A stretch of DNA of 64,000 bases from Temnothorax longispinosus (lineage: Eukaryota; Arthropoda; Insecta; Hymenoptera; Formicidae). Position numbers and translations under genes: made by a program. Below the pieces are notes generated by a model. It saw nothing but the letters and a program-made list of their open reading frames with translations. It made no database searches and was not told the DNA's origin. Of this stretch, positions 22,543 to 33,966 are shown one piece after another. Each line of letters begins with the position of its first letter. Position 1 is the stretch's first letter. The DNA is taken from assembly GCF_030848805.1 (NCBI RefSeq), contig NC_092364.1, forward strand, positions 9,383,770 through 9,447,769. The letters are read 5' to 3'.

Positions 22543-22756
22543 AATAACATCATATATTCTGCTTGAACAACATATTTTTAAAACTTATTTTATTTGTTAC
22601 AGAAAATGACTTCACCAAAGGTGACCAACCAGAGATCGCGCTCTCAGAATAATTCCACGAACAACGTATCTGCATTGGAACGAGAAGTATAGTATACTGG
22701 AATAATAATAACATATGTAAAAAATAAAATGCTAAAACAAAATACATACTACATGT

Positions 22757-23227
22757 AATAAAAAATAATTAACTGCACTTGTAGTCATGGACGCCTTCGC
22801 CGTTGCAGCAACAGCCGCAGCTATCGAGTCCAACGATTAAGCAAGTCGATAACTTGATACTCATTCCGATAGATATCCCTGACATACCACCTGTACCAGT
22901 GAGTAATTTTATAATAATATTAACATTATCAACTATTTATAGGTTTTTGAGTATGAATTACGAATTGAGATAATTGATTCCTTTACACGTGTAATAAAAT
23001 GTAATTAACTGTACTTGTAACTTGTAACCATGGACGCCTTCGCCGTTGCAGCAACAGCCGCAGCTATCGAGTCCAACGATTAAGCAAGCCGATGATAATT
23101 TGATACTCGCTTCGACAGATATTTCTGACACGCAACCTGCACCAGTGAGTAATTTAATATTAAAATGATCAACTATTTGTAGGTAGGTTTTTTGAGAACC
23201 ACAAATTAAGATAATTGATTCCTTTGC
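22757..23227 (+). repeat. Tandem duplication of a splice-flanked Gln/Pro-rich segment
   Basis: 22757-22984 and 22992-23227 are near copies. Each holds the 'atggacgccttcgccg' and 'agctatcgagtccaacg' words and ends with a GTGAGT donor-like site after a Pro-rich stretch. It looks like a duplicated exon downstream of the MADF exons. Coding status is inferred. Confidence 0.6.
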
Positions 23228-23823
23228 GGTTCTGTTGTAACGTTGTTTATTTTTTGGCCAATGTTTTGACAAACATATTGTAACAACTTATTTCTCCTAA
23301 GTAGTCTTTGAGGAGAATGTAAAAGATTGGTCAAAATGTTGGGGTAAGAAAGAAGTAATGTTAGAACAACCCTAATAGTTCATTCATTATTTAGAATAAT
23401 AGATTGAATATCTTAATATATAAAACAAAGTCGAGTTAGTTAGACCACTTATAACTCAAGAACGGCTGGGCCGAATTTTTACCACAAGTATATGAAATAG
23501 GGGTAGAATTTTTCGGAATAGCAGAATAACTAATAAAATATCGGAAAAATTCACGTAAAAAAAAAAATTAATCTAGAAGGATATTCAATACATAGAAAAA
23601 TACCTAGAGAGAGGGAGAGAGGGGAGAGGGAGAGAGGGCGAGAGAGGGAGGGGGAGAGAGGGAGGGGGAGAGAAAGAGAAGGAGAGAGAGAGAGGGAAGA
23701 GAGAGGAGGGAGGGGAGGGGGAGAGGGGGAGGGGAAAGAGGGAGAGGGAGAAGAAAAGAGAGAAAGAGGGGGGGAGAGAAAGAGAGAGGGAGAGAGGGAA
23801 AAAGAGGGAGAGAGGGAGAGATT

Positions 23824-24310
23824 GATTGATGATTGATTGATGGTTTATTTATGCCATAGTCACAGACTTTAGGCAAATCATGAGATATACAAAAGATACA
23901 AAAATTATAATAATTATACAACGAAAGCAAATATGAAGAACAGAGTGTAATCGCCACAGATAAGCATATACGGTAAATAAAAAAATGGAAAATGATGGAG
24001 ATTATATCAGCAAGCAGGAGACTCACCCCCCGGCGGAGGATGCGTTAAGCATATTGAACGGAAAAGTTACAGTGAAAAAATTGAGATAGAGATATACGAT
24101 TAGTAGAAAAAATTAACGCATGCAGCTCACACCTCCGTAAAGGATGCCTCGCCATAGACAAAATACATACTAAATGCTGATATCACATGAAAGAAACTAA
24201 TCACAACGGTATTTACAAATGCAATTATAACTAGATGAACATTAGGCGTCAGTGGCCGATCACGCTCGAACTAAATGATCGATTTATGCTCTCTAACCAT
24301 CCGCAATAAG
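23824..24310 (-). mobile_element. LINE 3' fragment, truncated copy
   Basis: Nearly identical to 26287-26770, differing by a few single-base indels. On the minus strand it ends in an AATAAA-like tail followed by CAAT repeats, the form of a LINE 3' end. No coding sequence remains. Confidence 0.75.
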
Positions 24311-24605
24311 ATATCGCAAGAGAGAGGGAAAGAGAAAAGGAGAGGGAGAGGGAGAGGGAGGGACAGAGAGAGAGCGAGAGGAGAGCGAGAGAGACGGAGG
24401 GAGAGAGAGAAAGAGAGAGGGAGCGGAGGAGAGAGAGAGACGCGAGAGAGGTCGAGAGGGAGGAGAGAGAGAGGAGAGAGAGAGAGAGAGAGAGAGGAGG
24501 GGGAGAGAGAGAGAGAGGGAGAGAGAGGAGAAACAAGAGGGGAAAAAGGGAGAAAGGGGAAAGGGGGAGAGAGAGGGAGAGAGAAAGAGAGGGGGGAGAG
24601 AGGGT
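24311..24605. repeat. (GA)n-rich microsatellite
   Basis: Almost pure purine strand on +. Long open frames here are artefacts of the repeat. A similar tract lies at 23606-23820. Confidence 0.95.
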
Positions 24606-24782
24606 TACTATTGCGTGTCTTATCACTACATTCATACTGTCAGGCGGTACGAAGTTCGGCCGGGGCAGCTAGTTAATAGTAAATTAGAAATAAGTGTGTG
24701 TATCGAGTGCCTTTATTGTTTAATTGTAAGTAATTTAATTAAGGATTAAAAACAGATCACTTATGAAATGTGAATTTAGTTT

Positions 24783-24990
24783 TTAATTACCTGCAGGTAT
24801 TATCTCCTCCGTCCGAGACACCTCCACCGTCACAGCAATCAATTGCTTCAACACAACGATCAAATGCTTCAGAGCGATCAACTGTTTCATCACCACAGCG
24901 ATCAATCTTCCGTCATCAGAACAATCAGCTGCTTCATCACCACAGCGGTCAACGACTGTCCCTTGCCCCGCTCGACTGCTTCGAAGATTG
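24783..24990 (+). other. Exon-like Ser/Gln/Pro-rich segment
   Basis: After the acceptor-like 'ttacctgcag' the + frame encodes a Ser/Gln/Pro-rich product with repeated QRS words and stops near 24989. It could be a last exon of the MADF gene region, but the link crosses a Helitron and is unproven. Confidence 0.3.
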
Positions 24991-24999
24991 ATTCGAGGG

Positions 25000-25750
25000 G
25001 GGTGGTGTGTGGACCTTCGGGTTGAGGGGGAAACCGCGGGGCGGTGGACGCCCTTCGGGGGGAACCGGCCGTCGCGTTCGCGAATGGTAGATGGGGGGTG
25101 GCGCGAGGGGCACCATGTCTCTTGGGTGCCGGCCTTGTGTGGCGTTTCACTATTACAAGCACTTGGTGAGGCGGGAATCATCGCTGTTTTGGGTCCATGG
25201 GGTGGGTGTCGTGGTGGGGGGAGAGCGCGGGGGGGGGGGGCGGTGTAGCTACCATAGCGCGTAGTAGTATAGCGCGCTGTGGGAAGGGATTGGATGGGGG
25301 GCTTTGGGGACGATAAGTCGGTGGTTTCGTGCTATGTGTACATAGTTCAGTGTGTTTGGGAGGGGAGGGGAACCGGGTTCATGGGTACCGTCGCCCGCGT
25401 GTTAGCGGGCACCGGCTCGTGCTTCTGTGGGTGGCTGAGTAGGGATGTTGGATGTCGGGGTGCGATGTGTCGCTATAAAACTGCGATATGTTCACGGTGT
25501 GATATCCGTAGCGGGTTTTCGTAGGGTAGGTGTAGTAGGGGGAGGTATAAGGGGGGTAACGACCGTGTTCTCACCTAGGGGGCTGCGTCGCTGGGCCGGG
25601 CTTCGAAGGGGCCCGGGGCTTGCGCCATGCTGTGTTGCTGGGGCCGGCAGCGGGGCGGGGAGAGTGGGGGTTCGCAGGTCGGGAACCCACGCGTTCGCGT
25701 TTCGCCGCGCCGCGGAGCGTTCGCGTTTTCGGGTGCCACGGAGCGAGGGG
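25000..25750. other. G-rich, strand-asymmetric region up to the gap
   Basis: The + strand has many runs of three to eleven G, for example near 25231-25241, and few C runs outside short hairpins. All-frame openness follows from composition. No family recognised. G-quadruplex potential is high. Confidence 0.5.
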
Positions 25751-26250
25751 NNNNNNNNNNNNNNNNNNNNNNNNNNNNNNNNNNNNNNNNNNNNNNNNNN
25801 NNNNNNNNNNNNNNNNNNNNNNNNNNNNNNNNNNNNNNNNNNNNNNNNNNNNNNNNNNNNNNNNNNNNNNNNNNNNNNNNNNNNNNNNNNNNNNNNNNNN
25901 NNNNNNNNNNNNNNNNNNNNNNNNNNNNNNNNNNNNNNNNNNNNNNNNNNNNNNNNNNNNNNNNNNNNNNNNNNNNNNNNNNNNNNNNNNNNNNNNNNNN
26001 NNNNNNNNNNNNNNNNNNNNNNNNNNNNNNNNNNNNNNNNNNNNNNNNNNNNNNNNNNNNNNNNNNNNNNNNNNNNNNNNNNNNNNNNNNNNNNNNNNNN
26101 NNNNNNNNNNNNNNNNNNNNNNNNNNNNNNNNNNNNNNNNNNNNNNNNNNNNNNNNNNNNNNNNNNNNNNNNNNNNNNNNNNNNNNNNNNNNNNNNNNNN
26201 NNNNNNNNNNNNNNNNNNNNNNNNNNNNNNNNNNNNNNNNNNNNNNNNNN
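25751..26250. other. Assembly gap of exactly 500 N
   Basis: Unknown sequence between the G-rich region and a (GA)n/LINE tail. Confidence 0.99.
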
Positions 26251-26269
26251 AAGAGAGAGAGAGAGAGGG

Positions 26270-27589
26270 GGAATGAATGAATGAATGAATGATTTTTATT
26301 ATGCCCTAGTTTAAACTTTAGGCAAATCATGAGATATACAAAAGATACAAAAATTATAATAATTATACAACGAAAGCAAATATGAAGAACAGAGTGTAAT
26401 CGCCACAGATAAGCATATACGGTAAATAAAAAAATGGAAAATGATGGAGATTATATCAGCAAGCAGGAGACTCACCCCCCGGCGGAGGATGCGTTAAGCA
26501 TATTGAACGGAAAAGTTACAGTGAAAAAATTGAGATAGAGATATACGATTAGTAGAAAAAATTAACGCATGCAGCTCACACCTCCGTAAAGGATGCCTCG
26601 CCATAGACAAAATACATACTAAATGCTGATATCACATGAAAGAAACTAATCACAACGGTATTTACAAATGCAATTATAACTAGATTGAACATTAGGCGTC
26701 AGTGGCCGATCACGCTCGAACTAAATTGATCGATTTATGCTCTCACCCTCCGCAATAAGATATCGCAAGAAACACTCGGACACATCCCTTAGAATAGACT
26801 AGAATGTTACGCTCAAGTCGAAATATCAAGAATAGATCACATTAAAGAAACTACACACAGGTCACAGAAGCTCTGCCAAATCAACCTCGGAGGTAATCGA
26901 TATGGGAGGCTGACCTTGATCTTTACGGACAAAAATCCCACCGTCCCTACACCACACATACCTAAAGGAAAATTGCCTAGCCTTGACTCTAGTTTGACGC
27001 AACAGATTATAAGTATGTGTCGGAAGTAGCTCGTTTACATAAATGTTACCGGGGATATCTTTCGAGAAAACATCTTTTAAAGTAAGTCGGCGCTTACCCC
27101 GCACAACCCTAATAATATGGTCGCGAATCTCGCGCGACTTGAGCGCAACTATAACTGATTTTTTATGACCAGCTGAGTCAGTTTGGGAATCGATGGCCGA
27201 AACGGAGACAAATGCCTCATCACGCACCACGGACGCATTTCGCCCCGCAACATCACGGGTCTCGAGAACGTCAGAAATCAGCTGAGGCACTCCGAGCGCT
27301 CGAAAAACGCTCTCAACCAGCTCTCCGGATGTATCGGTGAAAGAACGTGGAATACCGGAGATGATAATGTCAGACGTTCTAGACACCCGCAATGCAGCAG
27401 ACTCGCGATCAACGTGTTGAGTGCTCAGAAACCGCTCACTCTGAGCCTCCAACGCTGCAATTCTCTCACCATGACTTGTGAGAATTTTCAGAACATCCGG
27501 TATTTGATTTAATTTACGCGCAATGTCCGCATTTACTGCCTCCTGACGGCTAATGAAAGCTGAAATCTTCTTATCTGACTTGTCGAACC

Positions 27590-27594
<5 letters not shown>
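26270..27594 (-). mobile_element. LINE copy with ORF1 joined directly to the 3' region, no ORF2
   Basis: On the minus strand, ORF1 (27594-26862) is followed by about 575 bp without coding sequence and a tail ending in CATT repeats at 26270-26290. No endonuclease or RT sequence lies between. The 5' side is cut at a (GA)n run. The last part matches the fragment at 23824-24310. This arrangement resembles HAL1-type half-LINEs. Confidence 0.65.
26862..27594 (-). CDS. LINE ORF1 protein (L1-type/FP25K-like), 5' truncated
   Basis: The frame is open from the (GA)n border at 27594 to a TAA at 26862; the first ATG is at 27452. An N-terminal helical segment with coiled-coil character (ARKLNQIPDVLKILTSHGER) leads to a conserved core. 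That core carries IIISGIPRSF, VIVALKSREIRDHIIR, IYVNELLPTHTYNLLR and YVWCRDGGIFVRKD, an order typical of the RRM plus C-terminal domain of L1-like ORF1 proteins and related FP25K-like proteins. Such proteins bind element RNA. Unusually for this window, the frame is intact. Confidence 0.7.

Positions 27595-27644
<50 letters not shown>
27594..27644. repeat. (GA)n microsatellite
   Basis: Pure GA repeat at the 5' truncation point of the LINE copy and just before the Helitron 3' end. Confidence 0.95.
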
Positions 27645-27646
<2 letters not shown>

Positions 27647-27661
27647 ATTTGCGTGTCTTAA

Positions 27662-28805
27662 GGAGGTTGAAGCGATCCAGTTGAGTCAATTGACGGTTTA
27701 GAAAAAAGTTTTTTATTAGGTCATTAAAAAATCTGTATTAGGTATCATTTTATTCTCCATACGCTGCTATTGCATAAAACGTATAGTAAAAGTATCATAT
27801 TATGCATCTTTATATTTTAATTAGCTAAAAACGAAACACTTTTTTGCCAATGCCAACTTGAAAACTTGTAGTATTGCTAATTATTTCAATATAAAAATGG
27901 CATGAATATATGTTTTGCCGTTGATAGAATGAAATAATGATTCTTACTGGTAGCTCCCTTCACAATTATATAAGCTATCGATTTTTTAATAACTTTCCGT
28001 CGATTATATTAAATACGATTGAAACTTGGCAACGTTTCACTTTTATGGGGTTGGTAGCAGTACTCGCCTCTGTGTTGAGCCACGTAACGGCAGTTGCTAA
28101 ACGTAAACATGCCGGTGAATTTTCTGTCATTCTGGATAAGAGGTTAGGTGCCCGCGTTTTGGCTATACCCAAATCCTGTCGGTATGTGCACGTTTTTGGT
28201 TCTCTTCCGTGCTGTGTCTACTATTTTGTAGTAATGTCAACGATTTTAGGGTTCTCTTTTATGTTATGTTCACAATTTTTTGGTTTTCTTCCGTTAGATT
28301 CATGATTTTTTGGTTTTATTTCCAAAGAGAATCAAAAAATCGTGGACATAGCACGGAAGAGAACCACAAAAATGTGCACATACCGACAGGATTCGGGTAC
28401 AGCCAAAACGCGGGCGACGCTGCGTTGCCACATCTACCTACTCGCGAACTATCAACTGCTATTTCAGTCTAATTTCGATCGCTTTAACTTGTAATATATT
28501 TGTTATTAGATGGTGAATACGTGTTTTCTTGCGTTCTAAATGTTCGCATTAATTTACTGTACGCGTAGGCACGTTTTTTGAGCGTTTATATAGACTAGAT
28601 ATTAAAGAAAATTGGGATCAATCATCGCCGTCAACGCTTTCTCCATCTAACCCCATGTAAAACGACGCATTTTTGGAAATTAATATCTCAGCTTCTGGAT
28701 GGTCAATAAATCTGAAATAATTCTCACACATGCGGTAGATCCTATACTATCATATATATTTTTTACAAACTAAAATCTAGAGTTGACCAAACTGCTTCAA
28801 CCTCC
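27662..28805. mobile_element. TTAA-flanked non-autonomous element, 1144 bp
   Basis: GGAGGTTGAAGC at the left is matched by GCTTCAACCTCC at the right, with TTAA on both sides (27658-27661, 28806-28809). Comparison with the Helitron end at 24603-24672 shows that it split the last 50 bp of a second Helitron. It has no transposase and contains a foldback at 28149-28416. Confidence 0.8.
28149..28416. repeat. Foldback with 70 bp arms inside the TTAA element
   Basis: 28149-28220 is inverted at 28345-28416, including 'gcccgcgttttggctat' and 'cctgtcggtatgtgcac'. The loop is T-rich with repeated 'ttttggtt' words. Confidence 0.8.
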
Positions 28806-28850
28806 TTAATACACATGTTCTCCGGGGCGAAGCCCGGCGGGGCATGCTAG
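28806..28850 (+). mobile_element. Helitron 3' terminus, second copy
   Basis: A hairpin-forming CCGGGGCGAAGCCCGG is followed by GGCATGCTAG and T, the CTRR|T ending. Before the TTAA insertion this end joined 'actatttgcgtgtctta' at 27644-27660, the same word that precedes the Helitron end at 24672. Confidence 0.75.
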
Positions 28851-29130
28851 TATTTAATAAAAATTAATATGTTAATTGAAAAAATTAAGTATTTTATGCA
28901 AAATTAGAAAAAAAAAGAAAACTTAAAATAACATATAAGCAATAAGAAGTGCCGTTTTCGGTCGAAGCGGATTTTGATGCCTAATAATATTTCACAATAT
29001 CAATTATATTAGATATTAAATACATGTTTCAGTTTTTTAAATTGGCACTGTGTGCCAATATGGACTTTGTCGGACTTAAAACGCAATTGTGTAAACTGAA
29101 ATTAAAAAAAATATATTTTATATTAATTTG

Positions 29131-29869
29131 AGGATAAAGTTCCGAAAACGTCCCCCCTCCGATTTCGATGAAATTTTGTGAAAAGCTTCGTTTTGGGTTA
29201 AAATGAAAGCCCTTAAAAGGAATTTTGGCGACTCCTATGATAAAGTTATTTTTTAAGATAAAATGATAAAAAATATAAAAAGACCTTCATAATTCTATGG
29301 GATGTTATAAATTGAATATATACTGTTTTTATTGATGACACTTAAATACTTTTAAAGCGCGTCACTAATCTATACGCCGAAGCGAGGGAGGGGCTACCGC
29401 ACCTCCCCCGAAAGCAGGGGGGGTGGGTGAACCTCGGTTCGCGTAAAAAGTGTATGCGTGAACTATTTCGGGGCTACCGCACCTCCCCCGAAAGCAGGGG
29501 AGGGGGTGTGGGTGAACCTCGGTTCGCGTGAAAAGTGTATGCGTGAACTATTTCGGGGCTACCGCACCTCCCCCGAAAGCAGGGGGGGTGTGGGTGAACC
29601 TCGATTCGCGTGAAAAGTGTATGCGTGAACTATTTCGGGGCTACCGGGTATGTGTTTTTTATCTAAAAAGAACCTATTCACAAAGTTTTACCTAAATCGG
29701 AGCGCGGACATTTTCGGAAAAACAGTCCTATATTTTTTATCTTAAAAAATGGCTTTATCATAGGAGTCGCCAAAATTCCTTTTAAGGGCTTTCATTTTAA
29801 CCCAAGACAAAGCTTTTCACAAAGTTTCATCGAAAATGGAGGGGGGCCGTTTTCGGAACTCCACCCTAT
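29131..29869. mobile_element. Foldback element with internal tandem repeats
   Basis: Arms of about 135 bp (29131-29265 and 29735-29869) are inverted copies, starting GGATAAAGTTCCGAAAACG. Between them, units of 80-85 bp at 29390, 29470, 29555 and 29637 repeat 'gggctaccgcacctccccc' and 'tgcgtgaactatttc'. No coding sequence. Probably a non-autonomous DNA transposon. Confidence 0.8.
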
Positions 29870-29939
29870 ATAATTTGATATTGTCAAGTAAAATAATATA
29901 CTAGAAGAATATTTATAACAGTTATACAAATTTATATGG

Positions 29940-30202
29940 ATAGATCCATTATAGAGTATATATTCATATATGATTATCTTTAACCTTATAAATATACTTT
30001 TACATGATCACACATGATAATATACTATAGTATATAAAACCATATATGACTATATACATTATACTTAAAGAGATTTAGCCATATAATATTGTTCAAGATT
30101 ATATTTCCATTTCTTATATGACCATATATAATTATATATTTACTAATATGAACAAATAAGAAGTATTTTTTTCCGAGTATATAATCATATATGGTTATAT
30201 AT
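29940..30202. repeat. ATATATG-type repeats, split by the LTR that follows
   Basis: Same words as at 13960-15318. It continues after the LTR at 32695-32830, so the LTR inserted in it. Confidence 0.65.
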
Positions 30203-30206
30203 GGCC

Positions 30207-32690
30207 TGTCACGACTTTTTCACTCCCGGAGCGATCCGGGGCGTGTGCCGGATCAAAAGGATAAAGGAGAGCGGGATGATAGGCCTCTCCGGTGATTCTC
30301 TCGCACCTCCGACACTCCACGAAACGATTTTAACGTTGGGCGCCAGACGCGTGAATTCGCGTCCGCGAAATCGCGAAAAACCAAAACAAGACGCAAAACG
30401 AAATGAGTCGGGGTGCGAGAAATCGGCTAGCTCGACCTAATAACAGGGCGGGGTTGATGAAAGGCAGCGCGATATTCGGCGGGGTGACATGTAAATCATG
30501 AACTCGGTCAACTAATAAATCAAGAGTAACATTTATTGTGTAGTGAAACACGGGCCGTCCTGGCCTTCATTAATCAGAGCAATAATCGCGTGGTTAATAA
30601 CGTGGGCGTCAATTTCTAAATAACAAATGATAGTAACGCCAGAAAAACGTGGAAAATTAAGTAATTTGTAAACGCGCGAAAGGCGTCGTTATTAAACAAA
30701 ATAATATCAGGAAAAATTCAAACTCACAAAATCCAAAATTATAATAATAATAGAGTATTAAGTAAATTCGAAATAATAGCGTGAAATGCCGCGAGATGAT
30801 AGCGTGTCACGCTCGGAGCGCGTGGACGCAAAGTCCCGAGCCGTGCAGAGATTCTGTCGCCAAATAATCTTAATCTAACGCAAGTAATAAACTTAATCGA
30901 ACGAGAGTAATAATCGTAGTAATGCTCCAACGCAAGAAGGAACGAACGCAACATGTGATATCGCCAAAGATATCCTAACACGGAGAATAAGGCGCCGAGG
31001 CGTTCGACATAACGTGAAATACTAAAACGCGAGGGAAGATGCGGAATTACCGCGAGTATTAATGGAACGCAATATTAACACAAATAATATCTAGACGCAA
31101 GTGATATCCGAACGCAAGTGATATCCTAACGCGAGTAGTAGCCTAACTTAAATAAATCAGTCGACGCGAACATTATCCTACTGCAATTAATAGCGCGAAT
31201 AATATTCTGACGCACGAAACTGTCGCACGCGAATAATACTTTAACGCAAAAAGCCGAACACGAATAATATTTCAACGCGAGTAATTTGAACGCAATTATT
31301 CGAACGCGAATACTCAACCGAACGTGAAAAATATTCTAATACAAGATATCAGTCGACACGGACAACATCCTAATGCGAATAATATGTCGACGCGAACGAC
31401 ATTCCAACGCAAACGCTATCTCAACGCAATTGATTGAACGCGAGTAATTTTCTGTCGCGAGTAGGACGTCAACGCGAATAACATTCAAACGCAATTAAAC
31501 CGATGCAAAGTACACTCTCACGCAATTAATATCGCGCGTGGAATCTAAGTTCCGACCGGGCAAAATACTACGCACAACGAAACACGCGGGCGTGAACGCG
31601 AAGGGCGCGAGAAACGGCGTACTCGCGTTATTGAACGTCGTCATCGACGCGCCTACCGCGATTTCCAGGAGTCTATAGATTTCGGTCGCGATTCCACGGC
31701 CACGAGACGCCTTGTCGGCGAATACGCTAATTATCGCGAATAATCCCGAGCGAGAACGTGACCCGAGAAGCGGTGTCGTGGTTTTACATAGAGTATTACC
31801 GAGGCAACCTCACCGTAGGTCGACTCCCTCCTGATGGTCCTCGCCGTCGTCCCAAGGGCCGAGAAGGTAGCTGCCAGGAGTCTTACAACGCACCGAAATG
31901 CGACTCAAGTACGAAAGGCAGAGCACAGCGATTTCAAAGTTTTACGTGCGTCGGCTATCGAGAACGATTCAAGAATGCTCCCGAAATTTCGCTTGATGGC
32001 GGAATCGATAGCGCACCCCTCCCCGGGCGTACGCGGCCCCACGACGCTATAGCGCGGACCAATAGGGGTTGAGCTCGCAGTCTCGCGGCGTATCCTCGCA
32101 CAGGGCCGTTAATCACGGCTTTCCGCAGGGCGCTCAACGGCCCTTCGTTTGCGCGGCGATTTTCCGGGATCCTTCCCGGCAGCGGACGGGACGTGATTGC
32201 CTCCGTGTTCCTCTCTTTCGATCCGGGAATGGTGGCCATCCATCCCGGAATCCGGTCAGTAGTGTGAGGAAGGCAGGTGACCTGATTTTGCCCCGGTGTC
32301 CCGGGGCCCTGCCATTACGGATCCGCCCGCCGCTGTGTCACGCGCCGCGCGCGTGTCCTCTCGCGCTCCCCTGCGCTCTGCGACCCGCAAGCATCACCGA
32401 GATTCGCTGGCCGTCGCTGATTTCTCGCCTCTATCCTTGTCGTCGACTCCGTTTTTTCTCGATCCTCTGCCTCCTCTCAGGAACTCCTGTTTTCGGCTTG
32501 GTGAGGCGCCGCGTAAATAATACAAAATAGAAATAAAAGGGAATAACATAATGCAACGCGATTATAATAGGCCCCCTGGAGATCTCGTATCGATTCATTA
32601 AACCGTCCTCGGGCATAAAAGGGTCGCAAAACCCGCGCCTTGTGACGGCGGCGGGGCGCTGCAACGGTGCAGCGAAACTGCCACGTCACA
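30207..32690 (-). mobile_element. Long solo LTR, 2484 bp, with GGCC target duplication
   Basis: On the minus strand it opens TGTGACGTGG and closes GTCGTGACA. GGCC lies on both sides (30203-30206, 32691-32694). No gag or pol sequence is present. A conserved TGGCGCCCAA near 30335-30345 looks like a primer-binding site yet lies about 135 bp inside the end, so it may be coincidence or a clue to a different structure. Two related copies are at 36009-38386 and 46061-49148. 31030-31530 contains a degenerate minisatellite. Confidence 0.75.
31030..31530. repeat. Degenerate minisatellite within the long LTR
   Basis: Words AACGCGAGTAATA and AACGCAATTAAT alternate with a half-period of about 16 bp. The same array is clearer in the third copy at 47850-48095. 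Confidence 0.7.
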
Positions 32691-32938
32691 GGCCATATAT
32701 AATTATATACTCTCATATATATGGCCATATAATATTGCTTAAAATTATATTTTCCATTTCTTATATGATCATATGTATATAATTATATATCTACTAATAT
32801 TAATTAATATAAACTAATGTGAATAAATAAGAGATTTTTTTTGGGTAACTAAGCTATATGCGGCTATGCAGTTTCGTTAACTAAGTTGGTTTACATTTAA
32901 TTTGCCATGTGGTTTACATTTAATTTTAAGTTATCGTA

Positions 32939-33962
32939 TGAAACAACCTAGCTTCCGAAGCGCGGATTCGCTCGCGGCTGGTCAGGGTTCGGAGTAGGCG
33001 CGGAGGAAAGACACACGACTCGGTTTTCGGGGTAACAAACAAAGATTTATTCTAACATATGTACAAGCGTTGTAATGATTTCAGTGAATATAGTGACGGC
33101 GCGGGATATTTACAAAGGCTCGGGTCGCGGGTGGTGCGACAAAGACTCCGGCGGAAATATTCGCAGAGAATATTGTAGCGGCGCGGGGGCTTTACAATGG
33201 TTCGAATCGCGGGTGCGATGGTAGCCAAGATTTATACAATATAGTGCCGGATCGCGGTACGGCGGTTCGCGGGTGCTGCTCGCGGAGCGTGAAGCGTGAA
33301 CCGCGGACGAGATCGCGGTAATCCGGCGCGGTAGGCGGCGGGATCGAGCTAGCGCGAGATCGACCACCGAGAAGCGCTCGGCGATGGCTACGAGCGGCTA
33401 GCTCGAGGGAAAACGGCGCGAGTCCGGCCACCGAGAAGCGTTCAGTGGAGGCCGACTGCAAGCGTCGAGAGGTGAAGCTGGTCGTCAGCCGAGATGCACT
33501 CGGCGAAGACAAAGAATGCCGGAGGTGCTCTACCTTCGTTTCTGACTGGCTTTGGATAAGCGGATGCGAGAGTTCAGGATCGGTGTGGTCGGTGAGACGG
33601 ATGATCAGGAATCGCAAATTGTGCCAGCAACGCCTGGCTTACATACGCGTCGCGGCGGCGTCACGGAGTGGCGGGGGTAGCGACGGCAATCGCGAGCGCC
33701 GAGACGGTGCGGCGGAACGATCGGTGATTACGGCGTCCCGACGCGACGCCGCGATCGCGTTCGGTGGTCTTCGGCCCCGCTCGACGCGTCGAGGCGGTCG
33801 CCGCGGTAAGTCCGTTCGCGGACTTCCTAACGATACATGCTACGTATTAAAAAAGTGCGGTGGGCACACCGTGCCCGTTCTCTGCCCTGCGGGTGGTCGG
33901 CCGGGCGGTCTCGGCAGGGCGTTTATGCTGGAACGATGCATATTCGGGGGTGCATCGTTACA
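32939..33962 (-). mobile_element. Solo LTR, 1024 bp, with CGTA target duplication
   Basis: The minus strand opens TGTAACGATGCACCCC and closes TTGTTTCA. CGTA flanks both ends (32935-32938, 33963-33966). A polyadenylation signal (AATAAA on the minus strand, 33046-33051) supports the orientation. The opening matches the LTR at 19536-20727, so the two families are related. No internal genes remain. Confidence 0.75.
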
Positions 33963-33966
33963 CGTA

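Larger units (their letters stand above)
23412..24672 (+). mobile_element. Non-autonomous Helitron with captured LINE tail
   Basis: The start TCTTAATATATAAAAC follows an A. The end GGGGCAGCTAG is followed by T, as expected for Helitron insertion between A and T. The 'ggggtagaattt' block is shared with the elements at 4579 and 17285. Inside are a LINE 3' fragment and a long (GA)n run. The pre-terminal hairpin is imperfect. No Rep/helicase coding sequence is present. Confidence 0.6.

Noticed and set aside
24249..24676. Long frames on both strands rich in Ser/Leu or Arg/Glu
   Set aside because: They are translations of the (GA)n microsatellite.
31758..32728. Several frames on both strands of the long LTR; also 36033-37178 and 48106-49123
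   Set aside because: The three LTR copies do not keep a common frame, and no family motif is present.
33190..33210. GGTTCGAAT-like word suggestive of a tRNA T-loop (also near 39938)
   Set aside because: No matching acceptor, D or anticodon arms could be folded around either word.
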